A DNA stretch of 43,763 nt. Source: Chromera velia (lineage: Eukaryota; Sar; Chromeraceae). The notes beneath the pieces are model-generated. The model was not told where the DNA came from. It was given only the letters and a program-made list of their open reading frames with translations, and did not search any database. Every line of letters begins with the position of its first letter. Position 1 is the first letter of the stretch. Below, piece after piece: positions 19,851 through 29,163 of this stretch. The position numbers and the translations under genes were made by a program. Location: assembly GCA_018398765.1 (NCBI GenBank), contig JAHBMJ010000406.1, positions 1-43,763 on the forward strand. The letters run 5' to 3'.

Positions 19851-22160
19851 CAAAACTTTCTTCTCGTCTTCTGTGTGAGAGGGTGAGGGATGGGCTGGTG
19901 GGTTCTCTCGTCCACCGGCCCGTCCTCACTCAGCTGATAGATAGAAAGGGGGGGGGGGGGAAGGGAGTCCGGGCTGGATTCCTGCATCCCTCTTGTTCTT
20001 TCTTTCTTTCTCCTCTGGACTTCTCGTATTCTGTTCATTCCGTATTCGAGTCTTTGTTTGTCTGTTGGTGCATGGGCCTGCATGAGAAGGAAAGCAGCAA
20101 ATGAAGAAAGAACGAACGAACGAACGAATGGGGTTCGACGGAAGGAATGTTCTTCTCCCTGTCGCTTATACCTTGTCACTCCGTCTGTTCTCTGGACCCC
20201 TATTGCTTTGATAGAGGTGGGGTGAGAGACCTAGAGCATGTCGGTGCGTGTCAGACTGCAGAGGTCTTCGAGGCCCTTTTAGGATCCCTTAGAACTCGGG
20301 TTGTCAGACCAGCATGCGCATCTCTCTTTGGGGCTGTTGGGGGGGGCATGAAAGTGCCGAAACAGTCTTTGAGATGACTGGCAGCCTCTTCTCTTCATTC
20401 ATTCTCGTGGCAAAAGCAAGTTGATCGCTCAACGTTACGTTGTCATCTTCTGCTTTGGCCTCTCCCTTCCCTTCCCTTCCGTTGAGCGGCCTGAATTCCT
20501 TCGGGTGGAGGAGGAGCATTTCGATCCGTCAGTGCATGAAGGAAGGAAGGAAGTACCCGCAGAAAGAAAAAGAGAATTAACGAGAACGCGATCGAGAGAA
20601 AAGTGAACAACTGTGTGTCCCACCCAACCCAGGGTATCCTCTCTTTGTCCGCATCCGCAAAAGCGTTCGCCTTGTCCCCTTTCCATTTCTTTTCGATCCG
20701 ATCGTTCCTCCTCTTCGTTGCTCCTCTTCGGTCAATGATTCTTTGCTGCTTCCTTTCTATTGCTCGACTGGTTCATTCCTTTCCCTTCGCTCTTCGTCTG
20801 TCTCGCTGAACTCTTCTCCATTGCTTGCCGAAACGAGGATGGATCCTTTCTCGTGAAGTGGGCTGGGAGAGAGTTCGGAGGTAGACCGAAAGCCTCTGTG
20901 CATCTTGGTCGGTCGGTGTCACCCGAAGCATTCTGGTTGTCATCAGACAGACAAAAGCCGTAGCGCTTCTGTGAAGGAGGACTGAGCTGGAGCCTTCGAA
21001 AAAGAAACACATGACCTGATGCGAATCTCCAGAGCAGCTGGTTTAAGTCTTTGTGTTAGTCTGTCATCGTTGAAGTTCCTGCTTTGACTGTTGTGGCAGC
21101 TCTCCAAGGCAGAGGGAGCGGTTCGAGGTCCAACTTGACCGTTCCGCACATCTCTCAACCGGTCGCGTTTTTCACCTCCTGGCTTGAATGAGTAGATGAA
21201 TGATCGCTTGATCGACCCGTGACTTTCCGTAGAGATCGATCGATCTTTGTCGGTCGGTTGTCGTGGGCATGAATGAAGTCTGTCTGGCTGTCGCTTCTGC
21301 TCTTGCCTTGCCCATCCGTCGAGTAAAAGAACGAAGCAGCAAGAGTCTATCTGGGCCGTCCGACAAAGAAAAGGGCCTGACAGAGGTCTCTGCAAAAAGC
21401 ATGAAGACAGAGAAAAAAGAGAAGCGGAAAAGACAAGCAAAGAAGAGTCACCCTCCTCCCTCCCTCTCTCTCAATCCCTCCTTCTGCCCCGTTTTTTTCT
21501 CTCCCCTGGCATTGTGCCTGTGTGGGATAGGGTTTGAAACACGATCTAGAGCACTCCAGTTGATGCGTTTGAGAGGTACTGGTTCGTTGGCACTAGGCTT
21601 TGCCACCCTTGTGGTGAGCCTACCAAATGAAGAAAGACAACCGGGCATGGAGATCTACTGAAAAGTATTCATTACTAAAAAGTATTCATTCTGCAGTCTG
21701 GCCGGTTGCATGAATCAATGAGCGATTTGATGAAACCTGATGCGAGCTCGGCCTCTCTTGCTGTACAACTGGGTGCACATCTCTGGAGCTGTCGGTCAGC
21801 GAATCGTGTCTCACCAGCAGTGGGCTGATTCACCAACAGCGTTGAAGAAAGCTCTGTCGAGTCGAAATGAGCAGGAACGGGTGGGGGTGTGCGTGGTGAT
21901 TGGTCTGTCGATTGATCGGCAAGCTAGCGTGACGATGCAGAAACGAATTCAGAAAACAAAAAAGGAACTGCGATGCAAAGAAAGAGAAGAGAAGCAAGGG
22001 GCGAACAACGAGAGTCATCCATGAGCTGTTCTTTCCTTCTTTCCGTCTTTCTTGTCGCCTCTTCCCTTCCCTTCCCTTCGCTGCTGGTCAGCTAGGGTAG
22101 GGGGTGATCTGGAGCACTCCGGTTGTGAGAGCAGATATCAAGGGTGCAGTCCCCATCATT
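19851..22160. other. No supported gene
   Basis: A G-run lies at about 19948-19959, with repeat copies at 20231, 21546 and 22109. Several ORFs below 170 codons have no recognisable domain. The base bias is weaker toward 21-22 kb. Confidence 0.4.
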
Positions 22161-22250
22161 GTACCGACAGTGATTATCTTCTCAGACTAGCTGGGTGCAT
22201 TTCTCTCTCTCAAGCTGCTGGTCACGTCACCCTCTTGCAAGGGGGAACCG

Positions 22251-23934
22251 GCCGTCACGACGCATGCAACGTCTTAGAAGGAAAGAAGGAAGGGACTGCC
22301 CTGCATGAGAAAAGAATTGCGACCCTGCATGCATTGTTCTTTGTGTTCCTTTCATCCGATCGAGCGTGATTCGTCAGACAGATCTGAACGCTCTAGCTGG
22401 GTTGACTGACGTCAGTGGGTGGTGGCAACAACCTTTCCTTTCCTCGTGCAACACAACACCGCATTTTATTCGACACTGCTGAGTGAGGACATGCAGAAGC
22501 AAGGTTTGCAGAGCACACGACAGAAGAGAAAAAAAAACAAGCGTGCCAAGTCGAAGCCAAATGGAAAAATTCGTGCAAATGAAGCTGCGCACATGTAAAT
22601 ACAGTGAGTCAGACCTTTTGGAGCATCGTCGGTCGTCAGCTGCTGTGGTTCTTGTCTTGTCTTTTCTTTTTTTCAATCCATCTCCACCCCTTCCCCTCTT
22701 CTTGGTACGCCGAGAAGGTACCTGCAAAGCCGCCGATCGCACGTCAGCAGGTGCTGCCGGTCCCTTTTTCTTCCTGAGCAGGGCGGATGTTCTTCATCTT
22801 TGCAGTCTATAGTAAGTGTTGCTCTCTGCGTCAGCTAGAGCAACTGGAGGAACGACTTCCAGTGCACAATCGATTGATGCACACAGGAGCAAAACGTCGA
22901 ATCAGCTGGAAGCTCGAACCGGCGTGCCTTAAGACTGCTTTGCTGATGGAACCACGAGGCTCCTGGCACTGGCACTGCGTCTCTCTAACCTGGTCTGATT
23001 CAATATCAGATGGGCAGGCTGACTGACAAAGCAATGGTCCCGAGCTTCACCGCCCTGCATGCTAACCGATTTCAGTCATCCACTCATTCATCGATCAAGA
23101 CAACCACAGATGGGGCTAGAGATGGGCCACTCAGATGGGGAAGGTGTATGATGCTGATGATTCTGGTGTATCAAGATGATGGAGCTGCTAGTCTAGCTGC
23201 TAGTGCCTTGGCTAGTGAGTCGTAATGATAGCTTAATATTAGAATAAAATATTCTAATGTGGTATGATATCATGCATGGTTCATGCTGTTTAAAGACTAA
23301 TGTAAAACTAAAATCGGTCGAAAAAATTGTTAAGGGCCTTTTAAAGTTAGTGTTTGCTTCTAGCCACTTTAAGCCCGCTTTGTACACTAATTTTCAGCTT
23401 CATACTCCATATACTTCTCGAGATTCACCAACCAGACTTTTTCAAAATGGTAAGTTGACTTTTCAAAAAGGTAAGTTAAAATGTCCGGTAACCGGACTTT
23501 TTCACCAGACATTCCACCGGACATTCTTTAGGGTACATAGACGAGATTTAAGCCAGCTAACCTAGAGCATCCTAGAGCTCGGCCTTCAAATTAATTATTA
23601 CGTCGTAATATCGTCTTAGACTAGGATTTAGGTCTGTTTTCATAACGGTCTTAACAGATATCTTTTTATTCTGAAAATTCAAACATCTAGAACAAACAGT
23701 CAAAGACATCAATGAAACATTGAAACAGAACATCCTAAGTTGGGACTCTCGGCTATAGACTCTTACCAGTCTCCTGGTCATCGAAGGCTTCTCACTCACT
23801 GGCATGGAGTCGCGTTCAGTCGTGTTGTCTCACTGTATAGTTCACTGTGAAAAGAAAAAGAAACTGAAGAAGGAACAAAAAACGGCGAAGATACATATAC
23901 AGATCAGCAAACTCTGAAATAGAGTCGCTGGATG
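22251..23934. other. No supported gene; includes an AT-rich stretch with CCGG(A/T)-type inverted words
   Basis: From about 23220 to 23700 the sequence turns AT-rich. At 23440-23530 the phrases 'ccagactttttcaaaatgg', 'gtccggtaaccggac' and 'tccaccggacattct' form short palindromes, GTCCGGTAACCGGAC (23484-23498) being perfect apart from its centre. This is possibly a decayed transposon end. No coding domain is seen. Confidence 0.35.
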
Positions 23935-25242
23935 TCATTGAAGAGTCCAAAGTGCAAGATCGTAGATCGGAACTATCACAAAGACCCCCGCAGCACCCAA
24001 GTGCAACAGAAGCTTCGCTGCGCTATCTTGGTGAAACGGCATGAGGAGATGGGAGGCCAGCGAGGCCCCCACTCCCTTCCCCTTTCCCTTCTCATTCTGC
24101 CGCCACGAAGGCATATGAAGGGCCCCGGAAAGAATCAGGGGACCCAGAGCGACTGCGGCCGCCAGGACCTGAGCCGGGACCCCAGGGAGGCCCCCACAGC
24201 ACGCAGACACAAACGCACAAAGAATGAGAAAGAAGGAGAACATGTAGACGAACTCGATCGACTGAGGGAGTCCCAGTCGTGCCTTTTCATCCGTTGCATC
24301 GACTTTATCGTTTCCGATCACATTCCGCACAGTACCGCTCCACCTATCAAAGGGAAGACCTGCTGTACCGAAGTTGCAGCTTGTGTATCGATGGTGCAGG
24401 TAGTGGTAGAGATCGGACTGCCAATTGTCCTCCCATCCCGAATGGGACGCGGCAGGGGCAAGAAGGGCGTGAATGCCGATCCATTGCATGGCGAAGGGCG
24501 AAGTCGGGAAGAGATAGAGGGGAATGACGGCCACGGAGAAGTAGAGGAGGTGTTCTACTGGATGCATGCAGAGCCCTGAGAAGGGTTCGATGTCCGTGTT
24601 CCTGTGATGCACCGAGTGGATGAATCTGTACAGAAAACGAACATGAATAAATCGGTGTGCAAGATAGAAGTGAACGTCCCGCACGACCACCCCCAGGTGC
24701 ACCCACACGAACACACTGACGGCGTTCCAAAAGCTGGACAGCGCCTGCGCATCGCTGATGAAGGGGCGCTTCCCGCTGATGTACACGTGCAAAATCGCAC
24801 ACTCCAACCCCGTCCACATGAGTGCCCCCAAGACACTATAAAAAACATTGTGCAGAAGTTTCCCCACACGGTATGTTCGATTGGGGACAAAAGGGCGCGT
24901 CCCGAAGCCCAGCCAGAAGAGTGTGATGTGCCAGAAGCCGAACCAGAAGAGAACCAGGGCGGTGTTGATCATTCCTCTTTCGGCCACGAGTCTCCACGAT
25001 ACAGGTTCATTCATCCGATACGGAAAGATAAAATAGACGGCAATGGTGATCAAGAGCCAGACTGTGTTTGGGGAGAAAAGAAGAAACGACCCTGTCATGT
25101 AGGTCTGGTACCACTTCTCATCTTGCGGGATGGGAGTTTTGCCTGGCGGGAGTTTCTGGTTAATGTAAGCGGGTGTGAAGAAAATTCTGTGGCCAGGGGG
25201 TCCCATGCCCGCAAAACGGGTCTCTGCTTCTCTACCGCCCAT
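23935..25242 (-). CDS. Fatty-acid-hydroxylase / sterol-desaturase-family membrane enzyme
   Basis: A 435-residue intronless ORF (ATG 25240-25242, TGA 23935-23937). It has the di-iron histidine signature of the superfamily: H196-x3-H200 (HRFIH), H209-x2-H212-H213 (HSVHH) and H280-x2-H283-H284 (HYLHH), plus H231 before LLYF and H267-SGWED. Hydrophobic segments at about 60-75, 92-112, 133-152, 172-190, 232-250 and 330-365 predict an integral ER membrane protein. Members use O2 and electrons from cytochrome b5 to desaturate or hydroxylate sterols (C-5 desaturase, C-4 methyl oxidase) or fatty acids. The spacing fits this family, but the substrate cannot be told. The C-terminus is longer than in fungal C-5 desaturases and carries an additional hydrophobic segment at about 415-432. 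It is divergent from the kinase gene, with about 710 bp between starts. Large antisense frames here are shadows. Confidence 0.9.
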   Translation of the reverse strand: MGGREAETRFAGMGPPGHRIFFTPAYINQKLPPGKTPIPQDEKWYQTYMTGSFLLFSPNTVWLLITIAVYFIFPYRMNEPVSWRLVAERGMINTALVLFWFGFWHITLFWLGFGTRPFVPNRTYRVGKLLHNVFYSVLGALMWTGLECAILHVYISGKRPFISDAQALSSFWNAVSVFVWVHLGVVVRDVHFYLAHRFIHVRFLYRFIHSVHHRNTDIEPFSGLCMHPVEHLLYFSVAVIPLYLFPTSPFAMQWIGIHALLAPAASHSGWEDNWQSDLYHYLHHRYTSCNFGTAGLPFDRWSGTVRNVIGNDKVDATDEKARLGLPQSIEFVYMFSFFLILCAFVSACCGGLPGVPAQVLAAAVALGPLILSGALHMPSWRQNEKGKGKGVGASLASHLLMPFHQDSAAKLLLHLGAAGVFVIVPIYDLALWTLQ

Positions 25243-25955
25243 CTTCCGCTTGCCTCGGGAGAGACACCTAAGGTCTCACAGAGACGCTCAAGCTGGAGAC
25301 GGCGATGGAGACGGCCGTAACACGCTGGTTTCAAACGCAAACAGGCAAACGACGTGCAGGCGCAGCGATGCCTCGAGACTGCCGAGACAGATAGAGAAAC
25401 ACTGGGACCTTCTCTGATTACAATAATGGAGCGGTTGAAGGTTCAATTAAGGCATGATTTCCGACGAATCGATCGACCAGCATGTTCAACAGGCCGCCAT
25501 GCAGGCCGCGGGTATGCATGCCGCTTCGCGGTTGCCATGCATGCAGCCTGCGAGGGGACTCGAAAAAACATCATGCATGCATGCAGGGCCGGACGCGCAC
25601 GCCCGGAATGTAATTAATGAACCATGCAAGCATGCAAGAAATTTTCATGTGTCCCCTGCCCGCGTGGCGAGGCTGGAAGAAGTGACTGACCTTCGTAGCA
25701 GCACAAGCATACAGAATACTCCCTGTTGTCTCAAAGTTTTGATGCTCCAGAGCACATTTGCAACTGAACTTTGCATCGATCATCACTGTGACAAAGGCAG
25801 AGCGTGCAGTGCAAGAACGGTAGTCTCTGAGTGCTGAGTGCAGGGCTGTCGCAGGTCCGCAGGAGGAACGAAGCCCGTGAAAGTGCTGGGTCCGAGCTCC
25901 CCGTGCGCAAACATTCCTTTCTCACTTTTCCTTCACCACAGGCTTCGCTTAAGAA
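25243..25955. promoter_or_regulatory. Bidirectional promoter region with GCATGC palindromes
   Basis: This is the gap between two divergent gene starts. It holds TATGCATGCC at about 25513, CCATGCATGCAG at about 25535, CATGCATGCATGCAG at about 25572 and ATGCAAGCATGCAAG at about 25623. They are interleaved with GC-rich words and followed or preceded by TCGAAAAAAC (25558). Known: TGCATGCA is an ApiAP2 target in apicomplexans. Inferred: shared control of both genes. Confidence 0.5.
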
Positions 25956-27367
25956 ATGACAGGTATGCGGAGCTTTTTTAGGACAACTTTTGGGGATGCC
26001 CAATCTGGTGGGAGTTTTGTCGTTGAAGAGGGGTTCCACCACTACCGGCAACTCGGCGAGGGGGCATACGGACGGGTGTGCCAAGTTGAAGACTATGCAG
26101 ATGGCACATTTTATGCCATCAAGCAAATTGATAAGGTCTTCAAGAGCTCGACGATGGCGAAAAGGATTTTGCGAGAGCTTCGTTTGCCCCGTCTACTTCA
26201 ACACGAAAACATCTTGAGTATCAGAGACGTGTATTGCTCAGGTAAGTAAACAAGTGAACGAAGTCAACTTCTTCCCTTGACAGCTCCTTGTTTCTTTTTA
26301 TACCGCTTTGTGTATGGGCTTTCTTCGCTCCTTCCCTTCCGCAAGCCATAGTCTTGTGGCCTTTGGTCTGCTCCCCCTCTGCCTACATGCATACATCTGC
26401 CTTCTGTGGTGTCTGACCGTTGTTTGCGTTAGGTCCAGACCTCGCTGCATCCCACGTCATTTCTCGATCGTTTCTCTTTTCCACTGCCTTGCGCTGCCTT
26501 GAGATGACACCTTTCGTCGCACTAGTCCTGAGTCAGACATGATGCTGTGCGTCTCGACGTATCGATGATCATGACTGAATCCCGCGTGCCTGTCTGTCTG
26601 CCTAATAACTGCAGGAGAAGAGAACACCATAATCAACGAGACGAACTTCTCTGCAGTCCATGTCCGATCCGAATACATAGAAAACGACCTGTACAAGTTG
26701 TTTCTGAAGGGTTTATAGCTGAGAGAGGAGCAGAGACGCTCTTTGATACGACAGCTCCTTTCTGCACTCCGCCACATGCACGGAAAAGGAGTAGTGCACC
26801 GCGATATAAAACCCCAAAACGTTTTGATCTCAAGAGGGGGGTCTCTGAAGATATGCGACTTCGGCCTTTCTCGGATTTTACCAGGACAACTCTCCGAGGT
26901 AGCCGGACCCGGCCTCTCGTCCACGCTCACTCCTTCAACATCACCTCAGATCGCAGCCGTGATGCCCATGACACCATTTCTCGCTACGCGCTGGTATCGG
27001 GCACCTGAATTGATCTGGGGGGAGGAGCAGTATGATGGGAGAGTCGATGTGTGGGCGTCAGGGTGCGTACTCGCAGAGATGCTGGGAGGAGGAATCCCTT
27101 TATTTCCGGGCGAGAACAACTCTCATCAGCTGGAGTTGATTGTGGCTTTCTTGGGTTTGCCTCCAGAAAACGAGCTCAAGATGGTCCCCAAACCAACGCG
27201 ATTGTTCATGGAGGCGGTTGAAACACAGTATGTCCAGAAGCATGGTGCGCGTAAAGTCGTTGGAGTCCGGGCCATCCTTGGGTGAGTGAGAAAGCGAGTG
27301 GGATTTTGTGTGTGTGTGTGTGTGTGTCTTTTTTTTTTTTTTGCCGATGATCCCTTGGGGGGAGGCA

Positions 27368-27414
<47 letters not shown>

Positions 27415-27416
27415 GT

Positions 27417-27463
<47 letters not shown>

Positions 27464-27487
27464 TGTGTATGTCTGTCTGAGTCTCTT

Positions 27488-27550
<63 letters not shown>

Positions 27551-28799
27551 GTATGTGTGATCATACTATGTGTATGTGTATGTGTATGTGCTTGTGTTAC
27601 ACTGTGCGTTTGTGTCTGTTTTTAAAATGTCACGGATTTCAAGCTCGCAGGCGGCCTTTCTTTAAATTTCGAATCAATGTAAGAGTGAAAGAAGGTTCGA
27701 GTTGACGTGTGTGCTTCTGCTGCTGTCCGTATGCAGGGAGAGGTTTCCAACGGCAAGCGCGGAGTGCCTCGATCTCCTTGCTGAGATGCTGAGCATCCGC
27801 CCAACCAGCCGCCTCGATGCTTCTGCCTGTCTGTCAGCAGAGTATTGTGCTGCAGACGACACTCAAAAATCCAAAGGGTGGGGGGGCACTGAAGAGGACA
27901 GGGACTCGACCAACCGTCAGGGGGAGGGAAAGAGAGAAGAGAGACTCCCCGTCAACAAACAAGAAGACAGGGAAGCAGCCAAGGGTAGGGGAAAGGGAGA
28001 AAACAAAGTCGAGAAAGAAACAGAGGAAGGAGAAGAAAAAGGGGAAGAGAAAGACGGAGCATGTGGACACGGGAAGGCCCACGGTCAAGAAGAACTCCCA
28101 CCTACCAACGCCAGAAAGCGCATAAGCCAGGCCACTCTCCTCGAGTGCGTCCCCTCCGCCCGGCCATCTCGGAGTCCCCCTGCCGCCCTGAGGGGACAAA
28201 CAAGAAGCCCGAATCGGATCCATGCAAGCCATGAGAGAGACGCCGCAGGTTATCGTGGACACCCACAGCAAGACATAGACAATGACCCAGATCAGCATGC
28301 TCAGACTGACACTGCTGGAAGAGAAGGAGGGGAGGGATTTTCAAACCACGATGAAGAGGAAAGCTTCGAGGGAGACGGCGGACAGGATGAGGACGAAAGA
28401 GAAGAGAACGGAGAGGACATAGAGGAGGAGGGAGAGGAAGGAGCAAGTTGGCTTGTTGTGCCGCCTGTTGAAGGCCGCGCATTACTTCCAGTCGGTCACT
28501 CTCACGCACGGCTTTCGACCTCTTCCTCTCTTCATCTTTCCGGGGCGTCAAGAGAGGGCATCCATGCTGTTGCTTGTGCAAAACGAACGGTGCCTGAGGA
28601 ACGTGCAAAAAGCGAAAGAAAGTTTCGGGCACTGGACCAAGACGAGATGGACAGGCGACAGGAGGCAGAGAGGGAGAAAGTTTGTTTTGCGTTCGAGCAG
28701 ATCTCCGGGGAGGATCCCGCGTCCCTCCAGTACCTTCGCGACGAAATCTGGAAAGAATACAAGTACTGGGCGGCAAGGTGGTTTTTCAAACGGTGTTAG
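25956..28799 (+). CDS. MAP-kinase-like protein kinase, three exons, in-frame TAG at codon 130
   Basis: Exons 25956-26241, 26615-27281 and 27737-28799 join in frame (672 codons). N-lobe: glycine loop GEGAYGR (34-40), K56 in FYAIK, helix-C Glu at about 74 (RILREL, MAPK-like). C-lobe: HRDIKPQN (157-164), DFG 177-179, ATRWYRAPE (219-227) and a CMGC-type 'LFPGENNSHQLELI' block. The MAPK TxY site is T215-P216-F217, lacking the tyrosine, and the loop from DFG to APE is about 51 residues, longer than in ERK2. After the kinase fold comes a long acidic Glu/Gly/Lys-rich tail, then a short conserved-looking end. Codon 130 (26716-26718) is TAG between KLFLKGL and LREEQRR, where the kinase alignment simply continues. 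This is a nonsense mutation, sequence error or readthrough. Exon 1 has a broken copy at 5358-5575. Confidence 0.85.
27308..27600 (+). repeat. Compound GT/CT dinucleotide array in kinase intron 2
   Basis: The order is (TG)n, a T-run, then alternating (TC)n and (TG)n blocks ending in TGTATG units. It fills most of the intron 27282-27736. Confidence 0.92.
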
Positions 28800-29163
28800 A
28801 GAAAGAAGCAGGTCCGTGTATTTTTGTTTTGCTGTTTTTCCTTTTTAGGTCAGTTTTGCGTACAGCGGGTTACATTGGTCCTGGACGTGTCTGCTTTCTT
28901 TGATACTGTTTCTAGCTCGTTTCTTGTCCCCTTTCGATTTCTTAATGTGCTCTCTTTCAAATTGGCCCGGGTGATTTTCAATCTTCGCATGCGGCTTGGC
29001 ATATTATTTCCGAATCCATTTCTCCCTCTGTTCGCGGTCCATGAAAGGCTTCTTTCTGCAATGCAACGCCGTGCAAGTACAGATATATATCTACATACAC
29101 CATGCAGTATGGTGACTCCCTTTCCGTTTGTCTTCTGCCAGTGGCTGCTACACGTCGATCGTC

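Larger units (their letters stand above)
10652..22250 (+). repeat. Interspersed repeat family with tRNA-like B box (candidate SINE), about ten copies
   Basis: The core phrase CTGGAGCACTCCGGTTGG (then TGTCGGTGAGAGG) begins at 10652, 11452, 12968, 13585, 14875, 15755, 20231, 21546 and 22109, with a weaker copy at about 18435, always on the plus strand. About 50-80 bp later most copies carry 'gaccGGGTGCGAATCtct', then 'gagctgctggtc'. The copy at 10652 has GGTGCGAATCC at 10730-10740, one mismatch from the tRNA B box GGTTCGAATCC. The core's AGC....GGTTGG also resembles an A box (AGCTCAGTTGG), more loosely. Family knowledge: tRNA-derived SINEs keep A and B boxes for RNA polymerase III. The A-to-B distance is long for a tRNA, and I see no poly-A tail or target duplications, so the SINE reading is inference. 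Confidence 0.55.

Noticed and set aside
23932-25320. Two plus-strand ORFs of 215 and 238 codons antisense to the desaturase-family gene
   Set aside because: Shadows of a well-supported minus-strand enzyme carrying all catalytic histidines.
26716-26718. Reassignment of TAG/TAA to Gln (also TAA for CAA in the kinase fragment at 5.4 kb)
   Set aside because: The glutamate-synthase-domain gene ends naturally at TAG and the small-exon gene at TAA, so both act as stops here; the standard code fits.
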